In this document: positions 1-7,881 of the stretch, piece after piece
Position numbering within the stretch: position 1 is the stretch's first letter
Layout: every line of letters begins with the position of its first letter
Assembly: GCF_002068095.1 (NCBI RefSeq)
Contig: NZ_LWIG01000032.1
Location: forward strand, 1-41,369
Reading direction: 5' to 3'
DNA from: Bradyrhizobium sacchari
Lineage (GTDB): Bacteria; Pseudomonadota; Alphaproteobacteria; Rhizobiales; Xanthobacteraceae
Length of the DNA: 41,369 nt
The notes under the pieces: model-generated
What the model saw: only the letters and a program-made list of their open reading frames with translations
The model's database searches: none
Told to the model about the DNA's origin: nothing
Translations under genes and position numbers: made by a program

Positions 1-1965
1 GGCCGAGTGCAGCACCTCCTCCGAGGCCGAGCCGGTCTCGGCGGCGCCGCGGTTGACCTGGCCGATGTCGGTCGCCGCGGTCTGGGTGCCCTGCGCGACG
101 GTCTGGACGCTGCGCGCGATCTCCTGCGTCGCCGCGCCCTGCTGCTCGACGGCGCTCGCGATCGAGGTCGAGATCGACGAGATCTGGCCGATGGTGGCGC
201 CGATCTCCTTGATCGCGGCGACCGATTCGGCGGTGGCGCCCTGCATGCCCGCGATGTGCGAGGAGATCTCGTCGGTGGCCTTGGCGGTCTGGCTCGCCAG
301 CGACTTCACCTCGCTCGCGACCACCGCAAAGCCGCGGCCGGCGTCACCGGCGCGTGCCGCCTCGATGGTGGCGTTGAGCGCCAGCAGGTTGGTCTGCTCG
401 GCGATCGCCGTGATCAGCTTGACCACTTCGCCGATCTGCTGGGCCGCATGCGACAGCTTGCCGATGCGGCCGTCGGTCTCCCGGGCCTGCACCACGGCAG
501 CCTCGGCAATGCGGCTGGAATCGCGGACCTGGCGGCCGATCTCCTCGACCGAGGCCGACAATTCTTCCGTCGCGGTCGCGACCGACTGCATGTTGGAGGA
601 GGCCTGCTCGGAGACGCCGGCGACCTGGCTCGACAGGCTCTGCGTGGTCTCGGCGGTGCGGGTCAAGGTCGAGGCCGCCGATTCCAGCTGCACGGCCGAA
701 GCCGAGACGTTGGAGACGATGGCGCCGACCGCGCTCTCGAAATCATCGGCGAAGCGGATCAGCTCGGCGCGGCGGCTGGCGGCCTGCTCGCGATTCTGGA
801 TCTCGCTGGCGGCGGCGTCGCGCTCGGCCTTGGCCACCGCCTGAACCTTGAACTCTTCCACCGCGCCGGCCATCTCGCCAATCTCGTCCCTGCGCCCCAA
901 ACCGGGCAGCACGACGTCGAAATTGCCCGAGGCGAGCTCGCGCATCGCCTTGCACATCGCGATCATCGGCCGCGAGATGCCTGTGCCGAGCAGGAAGGCG
1001 AGGACCGCACCTAACAGCGTACCGCCGATGGCGAGCATCAGCACCAGCTGCTCGGTCTTTCCGATGGTCGCTTCCGACTCTGAATCCAGCCGCTGCTGTT
1101 CGGCGACGAGGTCCGCCTTCATGGCGGTCGCGCCTTGCAGGATCGCACCGGCCGAGCCGCTCATCTCGGTCACGAGCTCATCGACCATCTTGGCGTTGGC
1201 GATCAGCTTCTCCAGCGCTTCGCGATAGGCGACGAGGATGGTCTTGGCGTCCTTCAGGCCGGCGACGATCTTGTCATCCATGGAGTAGACCGCGCCGAGC
1301 GAGTTCTCGACGAATTTCAGCCGCGCCAGCGCGCTGGTCGCGATCGCCTGGTCGGAGGTCAGCACGAAATTGGTCGCCGCCGCGCTCGCGGTCTGGAACT
1401 GGGCGTTGACCTGCTTGGTGCCGAACTCGATCGCCTGCGCCTCGGAATCGGAAGCGTTGTTGCCGATATCATCGAGCTTGTACTTCAGGAGATTGGCCTG
1501 GCGGGAGAGCTGGTTCTGCACCAGCAGCGCGCTGTCGCGCTTGGCTTGCAGCACCTTCGCGAAGGTCGCGGAGAAATTGGAAAACTCCTTGGCGAGCTTA
1601 TTGAGGCTCTCCTGCCGCGCCGGCTTCTTGGCGCTCTTGATGGCCTGGTCGATGGCGCTCCTGAGGCTGGCCTCGGCGTCGAGCGCTGCCTTGGCATCGT
1701 CTTCCTTGCCGGTGACGACGAAATATTTGACGGCGGATCGATAGGCGAGCAGTTCACGGTCGATGTTGCGGGCGAGGTCGGCTTCGGACACGCTGCTGCG
1801 ATAGGATCCGACCCCGGACGATACGCGCTCGAAGCCGAAATAGGCGAAAGCCATGCTGCCGGCCGAGATGACCAGCACTGCGGCAAAGCCCAGGATGATC
1901 TTGGCGCGGAACTTGAGGGTCGGAAATGCCCTGCGCTTGGACGGCGACGCGATACGCCCGGTCAT
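1..1965 (-). CDS. Methyl-accepting chemotaxis protein (3' end outside window)
   Basis: This is a transmembrane chemoreceptor that would signal to CheA/CheW. The ATG at 1965 is preceded by GGGGGTAGGA, and 655 codons run off the left edge without a stop. The visible layout is TM1 at about residues 17-40, an all-helical extracytoplasmic sensor of about 260 residues, TM2 at about 305-327, a HAMP domain to about 380, then a long helical signalling domain. The signalling hairpin tip ([18 protein letters not shown], then [15 protein letters not shown]) lies near residues 520-553 and is the diagnostic feature. The large helical sensor could be of the HBM (helical bimodular) type, but this is not certain and the ligand is unknown. 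It diverges from the FIST-kinase pair, with 270 bases between the start codons, so shared control is possible but not shown. Confidence 0.95.
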   Translation of the reverse strand, partial: MTGRIASPSKRRAFPTLKFRAKIILGFAAVLVISAGSMAFAYFGFERVSSGVGSYRSSVSEADLARNIDRELLAYRSAVKYFVVTGKEDDAKAALDAEASLRSAIDQAIKSAKKPARQESLNKLAKEFSNFSATFAKVLQAKRDSALLVQNQLSRQANLLKYKLDDIGNNASDSEAQAIEFGTKQVNAQFQTASAAATNFVLTSDQAIATSALARLKFVENSLGAVYSMDDKIVAGLKDAKTILVAYREALEKLIANAKMVDELVTEMSGSAGAILQGATAMKADLVAEQQRLDSESEATIGKTEQLVLMLAIGGTLLGAVLAFLLGTGISRPMIAMCKAMRELASGNFDVVLPGLGRRDEIGEMAGAVEEFKVQAVAKAERDAAASEIQNREQAASRRAELIRFADDFESAVGAIVSNVSASAVQLESAASTLTRTAETTQSLSSQVAGVSEQASSNMQSVATATEELSASVEEIGRQVRDSSRIAEAAVVQARETDGRIGKLSHAAQQIGEVVKLITAIAEQTNLLALNATIEAARAGDAGRGFAVVASEVKSLASQTAKATDEISSHIAGMQGATAESVAAIKEIGATIGQISSISTSIASAVEQQGAATQEIARSVQTVAQGTQTAATDIGQVNRGAAETGSASEEVLHSA

Positions 1966-2235
1966 TCCTACCCCCAGCCTGTGTTCTTGCAACGATGACG
2001 CGGCTCGGAAACAGCCCCTTCCGAACCGCTGCGAAAAATTAAGGCAGAATTGTCAAGGGGTGGTAAATCCGTCCGACCGGCGTCCCAAGTGACGTGAGTT
2101 CCCCCTCGAGAGGCTGGTCCGGCCCTGCCGGGGCCGAGCGGCGCCGTGTTGCGGCTATCAGGAAAACGCCTTACGCTCGAATACTTATCAGGCACTTGGC
2201 ATCAGACCAGGCTGGTCCTTGAGGGGAGAAACGGA

Positions 2236-3402
2236 GTGGGGCAAACCGATTTTCGGTTTGACGGTACGTCTGGCGTTGCCGTTGCCAAATCGAAGGCCGC
2301 GAGCGTCGATGAAGCCGTGACCGAGCTCGCGGCCCAGCTCCCATCCGACGACCTCGCACTGATTCTGGTCTTCCTCTCCCCCCGCTACGACCCCCATCAC
2401 TTCATCGCCGAGATCACCCGGCAGTTCGACGAGACCCAGGTCTGCGGCTGCACAACCGCGGGCGAGCTTGCCCCCGATGGCTGGGACGAGAACAGCGTCG
2501 TGGCGCTGGCGTTCAGCCGTGCCGATTTTTCTGCCGCGGTGCGACCCATCCTCAACCTCGACAGCTTCCGCGTCGAGGACGGCCGCAGGATCGGAGGTGA
2601 GCTCCGGCACGAGCTGCTGCGGATCACCCCGCAGGTCGATCGCGGCAATCCCTTCGGCCTGGTGCTGATCGACGGCCTCTGCCGGCGCGAAGAGGCGGTG
2701 ATGTCGGCGATCTATGCCTCGCTGGATGACATTCCGGTCGTCGGCGGGTCCGCGGGCGACGGGATGCGCTTCGAGAAGACCTTTGTGTTCTTCGACGGAG
2801 AGGCCCACTCCAATGCCGCCCTCCTGATCCTGTTGAACACCTCGCTGCCGTTCCGGGTCTTCAAATGCGACAATTTCGAGCCGAGCCCGCAGAAGATGGT
2901 GGTCACCGAGGCCGACATCGAAAACCGGACGGTCAGGGAGCTGAACGCCGAGCCTGCAGCCCAGGAATATTCGCGCATGGTCGGGATCATCGACGCCAAG
3001 CTCGATCCGTTCTCCTTCGCGTCCCACCCCGTGCTGGTGCGCGTCGGCGGCGCCTACTACGCCCGATCGATCCAGCGCGTCGAGCCTGACGGCTCGCTGC
3101 ATTTCTTCTGCGCCATCGACGAGGGCATGGTGCTGACGGCGGCGACGTCGCGCAGCCTGGTCGGCTCGACGCGGGACACCTTCGCCGAAATCCGCGACCA
3201 GATCGGCGACGTCTCGCTCTATATCGGCTTCGAGTGCCTGCTCCGGCGGCTCGACGCCGAGCAGCATCAGCTCACCCGCGACATGTCCGAACTGTACCGG
3301 CAGAACCGGGTCGTCGGCTTTCACACCTATGGCGAGCAGTTCGGCTCCATGCATGTGAACCAGACCTTCACGGGCGTTGCGATCGGACGGCGGCCGTCGT
3401 GA
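2236..3402 (+). CDS. FIST-domain sensory protein, NosP-like
   Basis: The protein is about 388 residues with no signal peptide or membrane segment, so it is cytoplasmic. A FIST N domain runs from about residue 30 to 220 (ILVFLSPRYDP, VCGCTTAGEL, VVGGSAGDG) and a FIST_C domain to the end (GFHTYGEQFG, NQTFTGVAI). I chose the GTG at 2236 because GAGGGGAGAA lies just upstream; an in-frame GTG at 2146 lacks such a site. In Pseudomonas aeruginosa the FIST protein NosP is a haem-based NO sensor encoded next to the kinase NahK, which it regulates. Here the next gene is a NahK-like hybrid kinase whose GTG start overlaps this stop (GTGA), implying translational coupling and a protein pair. Haem or NO binding is inferred; I cannot assign the haem ligand. 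Other FIST proteins are thought to bind small molecules such as amino acids. Confidence 0.85.
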   Translation: MGQTDFRFDGTSGVAVAKSKAASVDEAVTELAAQLPSDDLALILVFLSPRYDPHHFIAEITRQFDETQVCGCTTAGELAPDGWDENSVVALAFSRADFSAAVRPILNLDSFRVEDGRRIGGELRHELLRITPQVDRGNPFGLVLIDGLCRREEAVMSAIYASLDDIPVVGGSAGDGMRFEKTFVFFDGEAHSNAALLILLNTSLPFRVFKCDNFEPSPQKMVVTEADIENRTVRELNAEPAAQEYSRMVGIIDAKLDPFSFASHPVLVRVGGAYYARSIQRVEPDGSLHFFCAIDEGMVLTAATSRSLVGSTRDTFAEIRDQIGDVSLYIGFECLLRRLDAEQHQLTRDMSELYRQNRVVGFHTYGEQFGSMHVNQTFTGVAIGRRPS

Positions 3403-4763
3403 CGGACATGTGGCAGGGCCCCGACGCGATCGATCAGCTGCGGCGCGAGGCCGCCAAGCTGAAGAAGATCAATGCCGCGCTGATGTCGCGCGTTGAGCGC
3501 GCGATGGATCAGCAGCTCAACGCCTTTTCATTGTTCGAAACCGCCATTGCGCTCGACCACAAGGTTCGCGACCGGACGCACCAGCTGCGCGAGGCGCTGC
3601 ATTCGGTCGAGCGCGCCAATGAGGGGCTCTACCGCGCCAAGCAACAGGCCGAAGCCGCAAGCTCGCTGAAATCCTCGGTGCTGATCTCGGTCACCCACGA
3701 TCTGCTGCAGCCGCTCAACGCGGCGCGCCTGACGCTGTCGGCGCTGACCGAGATGATGGAATCGCAGGAGGCGGGCCTGCTCATCGACCAGGCTGACCGC
3801 TCGCTGCTGATGCTGGAGGACCTGCTGCGGTCGCTGCTGGAGATCGCAAAGCTCGACGCCGGCGCGCTCAAGCCCGACGTGCGCGCGATCGCGCTGGCGC
3901 CGCTGTTCGAGCAGCTCCGCAACGAATTCGAGCCGGTCGCGGCGCGGCAAGGTCTTTCCCTGCGCATCCGCACCTCACCGCTCGCTGTGACCTCGGATGC
4001 GATGATGCTGCGGCGGATCCTGCAGAACCTGCTCGCCAACGCCATCCGCTATACAGGCAGCGGCGGCGTCATCATGGGATGCCGGCCAAGGGGCGACCAT
4101 ATCTGCATCCAGGTCTCCGACACCGGACCCGGAATTGCGCAGGCGCAGCAGGAGGCGATCTTCCGCGAATTCCAGCGCGGCGAGGCAACCGCGACCGATC
4201 AGGCCGGCTTCGGGCTCGGCCTGTCCATCGTCCGCCGTTTCGCGACCGTGCTGGGGCACGAGGTGCGGCTGTCGTCGCAGGTCGGGAGGGGATCGACCTT
4301 CACCCTGGAGCTGGAGCCGGCCGATCTCACTGAGATCAGCGACGAGGTGCACGAGGTCAAGCTCGCCGAGCGGCATTACAATTACAGTGGGCTCGAGGGC
4401 GCCAAGATCCTGCTGATCGAGAACGACCCGAACGGGTCGGAGGCGATGGCCGCGCTGTTGGAGGGATGGGGCTGCGACGTCGCGACCACGCGCTCGGCGG
4501 CGGACGCGCTGCTGCGGCTCAGCGAGCTCGGCGGCGCCCCCGATGCCGTGATCGCCGACCTCCATCTCGATCACGGCGAGAGCGGCCTGTCGGCCATCGC
4601 CGATGTTCGCCGGCATCTGACGCTCGACACGCCGGCCATGATCATCACCGCCGACTACTCGGAGAAGGCCGCGAAGGAAGCGAGCCTGCACGGGCTCGAA
4701 GTGCTGAAGAAGCCGATCAAGCCGGCCGAGATGCGGGCCCTGCTGTCGTTCCTGCTGAGCTAG
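3399..4763 (+). CDS. Soluble hybrid histidine kinase with C-terminal receiver, NahK-like
   Basis: This is a cytoplasmic sensor kinase of about 454 residues. It has a coiled-coil N-terminus (residues 5-80), an H-box SVTHDLLQPLNA with the phospho-acceptor His at about 97-100, an N-box (LQNLLANAIRYT), G1 (VSDTGPGIA) and G2 (GFGLGLSIV) of the ATPase domain, and a receiver domain (about 335-450) with the acceptor Asp in VIADLHL near 384. No PAS, GAF or membrane segment is present, so sensing probably depends on a partner, most simply the FIST protein upstream. The GTG at 3399 overlaps the upstream stop; an in-frame ATG at 3408 is an alternative start. The THDLxQPL H-box is that of hybrid kinases such as NahK and the ErcS group tied to quinoprotein alcohol oxidation. 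It converges on the two response-regulator genes, its likely targets (inference). Confidence 0.92.
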   Translation: MTDMWQGPDAIDQLRREAAKLKKINAALMSRVERAMDQQLNAFSLFETAIALDHKVRDRTHQLREALHSVERANEGLYRAKQQAEAASSLKSSVLISVTHDLLQPLNAARLTLSALTEMMESQEAGLLIDQADRSLLMLEDLLRSLLEIAKLDAGALKPDVRAIALAPLFEQLRNEFEPVAARQGLSLRIRTSPLAVTSDAMMLRRILQNLLANAIRYTGSGGVIMGCRPRGDHICIQVSDTGPGIAQAQQEAIFREFQRGEATATDQAGFGLGLSIVRRFATVLGHEVRLSSQVGRGSTFTLELEPADLTEISDEVHEVKLAERHYNYSGLEGAKILLIENDPNGSEAMAALLEGWGCDVATTRSAADALLRLSELGGAPDAVIADLHLDHGESGLSAIADVRRHLTLDTPAMIITADYSEKAAKEASLHGLEVLKKPIKPAEMRALLSFLLS

Positions 4764-4779
4764 GCTCCCAATAAATAAA

Positions 4780-4806
4780 AGTGTCGAAACAACCCCATGC
4801 ACAGTA
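4780..4806 (+). repeat. Intergenic repeat copy 1 (ACAACCCCATGCACAGTA type)
   Basis: This 27-base segment starts 17 bases after the kinase stop and matches 24 of 27 positions at 39461-39487, which lies just after the cyclase gene. Both copies share AAACAACCCCATGCACAGTA and sit in the same sense, directly downstream of a signalling gene. I recall this motif as frequent between Bradyrhizobium genes; its function is unknown to me. The rest of 4764-4902, between converging genes, shows no clear hairpin terminator. Confidence 0.7.
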
Positions 4807-4902
4807 CCGGTAATATCTTACATCCGGCCAAGCTGATGATTTGAATTCAAGATCATCGATCGTGCGGGCGCCGTCTGCGAGACAAAACGGGCGACAATCG
4901 CG

Positions 4903-5595
4903 TCATGGCTGGTCGGGCTGGGCGCGCTCGTGCCTGCTGCCCTCGGCGGCCAGCGTCGCGAAATCGATCCTGGACATTTCGACGATGGCCTTGGTCCGGC
5001 TCAGCACGTTGAGCTTGCGCAGGATGTCGGAGACGTGGACCTTCACCGTGGTCTCCGAAATCTTGAGCTCGTAGGCGATCTGCTTGTTCTGCAGGCCGCG
5101 CTTGAGCATTTCGAGCACGCGCAATTGCTGCGGCGTCAGATCGTGCAGACGCTTCAACAGATCCTGTGCGGGACCAGATGGGCGTTGCGGGCGGACCAGC
5201 CCGCGATAGGCGGCGGGAACACAGACCGCGCCGCGCAGCACCTCGCCGATCGATTGCGCCAGCTCCTGCTTGGACGACGACTTGAGGATGTAACCGGACA
5301 CGCCGAGCGACAATGCGCCGGACATGATCTGCCGATCCTGATGCCCGGAGACGATGACGACGGGAATTTTGGGGAATGCCTTGCGGATGCGGATGATGCC
5401 CGAAAGACCCGTGGTGCCCGGCATCGACAGGTCAAGCAGGATCAGATCGAGCCCTGTGGTCGCCGCGACCTGCTCCAGCGCGCCGTCGATCGACGTGGCC
5501 TGAAGGATCTCGGCCGCCGGCGCCACCATCTGGAGCGCGCCTTCGAGCGCTTCGCGAAACAGCGGATGGTCCTCGACGATCAGAAATCGCATCAT
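4903..5595 (-). CDS. LuxR/NarL-type response regulator 1
   Basis: This is a DNA-binding response regulator of 230 residues. The receiver domain (1-125) has acidic residues E8/D9, phospho-acceptor D55 (LLDLSMP) and K105. A LuxR-type helix-turn-helix occupies about 152-210 (LTPQQLRVLEML, NKQIAYELKISETTVKVHVSDIL). The start is one of two adjacent ATGs (5595 or 5592); neither has a strong ribosome site, and longer in-frame extensions are not receiver-like. It follows a paralogue on the same strand with 137 bases between, and hand alignment of the first 110 residues gives about 50% identity without gaps. Its position behind xoxF matches AgmR/ExaE-type regulators of PQQ alcohol dehydrogenases. The likely phosphodonor is the converging hybrid kinase (inference). 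Confidence 0.9.
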   Translation of the reverse strand: MMRFLIVEDHPLFREALEGALQMVAPAAEILQATSIDGALEQVAATTGLDLILLDLSMPGTTGLSGIIRIRKAFPKIPVVIVSGHQDRQIMSGALSLGVSGYILKSSSKQELAQSIGEVLRGAVCVPAAYRGLVRPQRPSGPAQDLLKRLHDLTPQQLRVLEMLKRGLQNKQIAYELKISETTVKVHVSDILRKLNVLSRTKAIVEMSRIDFATLAAEGSRHERAQPDQP

Positions 5596-5732
5596 GGATG
5601 AGCCATCATTCTGAAGACCTTGCTGAAGACCTTGCCGAAGATCCCCGCCGGGATCGACGTCGAATTGAGCGCGCCGAGAATGGCTCAGCGGGGCTGCGCC
5701 GACTTGATCCAGGTCAAGGACGGGACCGCGCG

Positions 5733-6416
5733 TCATTGCGACCTGCCGCGATCAGTCCGCGCATAGGGTCGGGCCTTTGGATCGGGCAAATCCATTTTGC
5801 CGATCTCGATGATCGCCTTGTTGCGACTGAACAGGCCGAGCTTGCGCAGGATCTCGGTGATGTGCGCCTTCACCGTGGATTCCGCGAGCTGAAGCTCCTG
5901 GGCAATCTGCCGGTTCGGATAGCCGCGACGCAGGAGGTCGAGCACGCGAAGCTGCTGCGGTGTGAGATCGCAGAGCTTGACCTCGAGCGCCTTGCTGGCA
6001 TCGGCCCGCCGCCGCGGCGTCGCTACGAAATCCTTCGGCACCGACACCGATCCGCTCAGCACGCCCTCGATCGATTGCGCCAGCTCGCGCTTCGACGTCG
6101 ACTTGGGCAGATAGCCGGCGGCGCCCAGCGCCAGCGCCTCGCGAACGACGCGCTGGTCCTCCTCGCTCGACACGATGGCGACGGGAAGGCGCGGATAGGC
6201 CTCGCGCAAGCGCAGAAAGCCGGAGAAGCCGGTCGCATCCGGCAGTGAGAGGTCGAGCAGCGCGAGGTCGATGCCCTGCTCGGACGACAGGATATGCAGG
6301 GCATCCCCGATCGACATCGCCTCGAAGATCCGCGCCTCCGGCAAGGCCAGCCGCACCGCATTGCCGAGCGCCTCGCGAAACAGCGGATGATCGTCAATGA
6401 TCAGGAAGCTGGTCAT
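5733..6416 (-). CDS. LuxR/NarL-type response regulator 2
   Basis: This response regulator of 227 residues is paralogous to the next gene downstream. The receiver domain has D8/D9, acceptor D55 (LLDLSLP) and K105, and a LuxR helix-turn-helix lies at about 148-205 (LTPQQLRVLDLLRRG, NRQIAQELQLAESTVKAHITEIL). The ATG at 6416 is preceded by GGGAAAG and fits the usual family N-terminus (MTSFLIIDDHPLF); upstream in-frame codons are rejected as low-quality extension. It lies 129 bases downstream of the XoxJ-cytochrome gene on the same strand, so it may be co-transcribed with xoxF. A 10-bp GC-rich hairpin sits in its leader. The tandem arrangement suggests duplication followed by divergence, perhaps with one regulator acting on the other or both on the same sites. 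Confidence 0.92.
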   Translation of the reverse strand: MTSFLIIDDHPLFREALGNAVRLALPEARIFEAMSIGDALHILSSEQGIDLALLDLSLPDATGFSGFLRLREAYPRLPVAIVSSEEDQRVVREALALGAAGYLPKSTSKRELAQSIEGVLSGSVSVPKDFVATPRRRADASKALEVKLCDLTPQQLRVLDLLRRGYPNRQIAQELQLAESTVKAHITEILRKLGLFSRNKAIIEIGKMDLPDPKARPYARTDRGRSQ

Positions 6417-6476
6417 GGCGCTTTCCCAAGACTGCACCGCACGCGCATCCGCGGAAGCAGCACATCCATGCGAGAC

Positions 6477-6505
6477 CCGTCCGGCGCCGGGACGACGCCG
6501 GACGG
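6477..6505 (-). promoter_or_regulatory. GC-rich hairpin in leader of response regulator 2
   Basis: A perfect inverted repeat, CCGTCCGGCG / CGCCGGACGG, with a 9-base loop, lies between the XoxJ-cytochrome stop and the regulator start. No T-run follows on the minus strand, so it is not a standard intrinsic terminator. It may set relative expression or mRNA stability between xoxF-xoxJ and the regulators (inference). Confidence 0.45.
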
Positions 6506-6545
6506 ACGCTACCACATCCTTCCGATCGCGTTCGGTCAAGACCAT

Positions 6546-7742
6546 TCAATCATTCGATTCGGACTGGACCGTCAGTAGGAAGGAAAAGATGTTGTCGAAC
6601 TGGTCGTCGGTGAAGACCTCCTTCCAGGCCGGCATGCCCTTGGTCGGCCGTCCCTCATGCACGGTCGTCCAGAATTTGTCGCGCATCTCGTCGCCGTAGC
6701 GATGACGCAGCAGCCGCAGGTCGATCTTACGCTCGCTCTGAACCGCGTCGGGACCGTGGCAGTGCGCGCAGGTTCCGTTGAAGATCTCCTTGCCCGCGCC
6801 GACAGCCTCAGTGCTTGGCGCGGCCGCGTCGCCCTTGGTCTCGGTCGCCACCACATTGGCGATTTGGGTCACGCCGGCTCCGGCTCCTGTTCCCGTCGTC
6901 GTTGCCGCCGGCCCCGTGCGGCCCTCGCCGAAGCGAACCGGCGCGCCGGTCGGCAAGCCGTATTTCACCGCGAGCTCGCCGATCGTCCTCTGCAGCTGCG
7001 GCAACACGGCATCGACGCGATCGCGCAGCTCCGTCGAAGTCTTTGCAAAGCCGATGGCCGCATCCCACGATAGGCCTTCGCCTTCGATCAGCTCGATCTG
7101 GTAGCGACTGTTGTAGCTGGTCTTATTCAGCCAGCCGGCGACCGGTCCCCAGATGAAGGCGACGTCGGCTTTGCCCTGATCGAGCGCCTGCATGCCTTCC
7201 TCGGGCGACAGCACCGTCACCTTCTGGATGTCGTCGCGGCTCGCGAGCAGGTTTTGCGGCGTGCTGGCGAACTGCACGGCGACCCGCTTGCCCCTGAGGC
7301 TGTCGATGCCGCCGAGCGCCTGCCCCTTGGCAGATTCCTTGGCGGCGACGAGCGCATAGCCCTCCTTCGCAAAAGTCCTGGAGAAGATCACGGCCGGCCC
7401 CATGAAATCCTCGGACCGAGGCAGCCCGATCATGGCATCGCATTGCTTGCCGAGCAGGGTGACGCGGACCGTGCGCTTGCCGAAATAGGATTTGTACCAG
7501 TCGTAGGCGACCGGCCGGCCGAGCGCCTGCGCCAGCGCCTGTCCGATCTCGACATAGAAGCCCGGCTGCGACGGACTATCGCTCGAGAACGGAAGATTGG
7601 TGGGATCGGCACAGAGACGGAGCGGTTGGGTCTCGTCTGCATGCAGCGGCGAGGCGGATACGGCCAGCGCGGCGGCGCATGCGAGCAGGCCGGCGATGGC
7701 GCGATGTCGGCTCACGCCAATGTCAGAATGGTTGGTACGCAT
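6546..7742 (-). CDS. XoxJ-like periplasmic binding protein fused to cytochrome c domain
   Basis: This 398-residue exported protein combines two partners usually encoded separately beside xoxF. The signal peptide ends near residue 35 (SPLHA-DE). Residues about 39-262 form a type 2 periplasmic binding fold like MxaJ/XoxJ (LRLCADPTNLPFS, GFYVEIGQALAQAL, DVAFIWGPVAGW). A Gly/Thr/Ala-rich linker (about 270-315) leads to a mono-haem cytochrome c domain with CAHCH (C325, C328, H329) and likely axial M370 (KGMPAW). XoxG-type cytochromes take electrons from XoxF; XoxJ-type proteins are thought to activate or assist the dehydrogenase. The ATG at 7742 follows GGGAGACGAGG. It lies 139 bases after xoxF on the same strand and is probably co-transcribed. 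No separate xoxG is visible, so this domain is the likely electron acceptor (inference). Confidence 0.9.
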   Translation of the reverse strand: MRTNHSDIGVSRHRAIAGLLACAAALAVSASPLHADETQPLRLCADPTNLPFSSDSPSQPGFYVEIGQALAQALGRPVAYDWYKSYFGKRTVRVTLLGKQCDAMIGLPRSEDFMGPAVIFSRTFAKEGYALVAAKESAKGQALGGIDSLRGKRVAVQFASTPQNLLASRDDIQKVTVLSPEEGMQALDQGKADVAFIWGPVAGWLNKTSYNSRYQIELIEGEGLSWDAAIGFAKTSTELRDRVDAVLPQLQRTIGELAVKYGLPTGAPVRFGEGRTGPAATTTGTGAGAGVTQIANVVATETKGDAAAPSTEAVGAGKEIFNGTCAHCHGPDAVQSERKIDLRLLRHRYGDEMRDKFWTTVHEGRPTKGMPAWKEVFTDDQFDNIFSFLLTVQSESND

Positions 7743-7881
7743 CCTCGTCTCCCGTAGCGTTGTTGGGCCGGAGCTTGTTGAACCAGGCGCGGCGGCACCA
7801 GGCATCTGCCGAGGCCGCAATCAAGGTCTGGAAAAAGCGCGCGCGTATCCCGTCACCTCGAGAGGATACGCGCGCGAGTGG

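Noticed and set aside
2188..3354. Long minus-strand open frame opposite the FIST gene
   Set aside because: It is a high-GC antisense shadow: low-complexity composition, no family signature, and the plus strand is clearly the coding strand.
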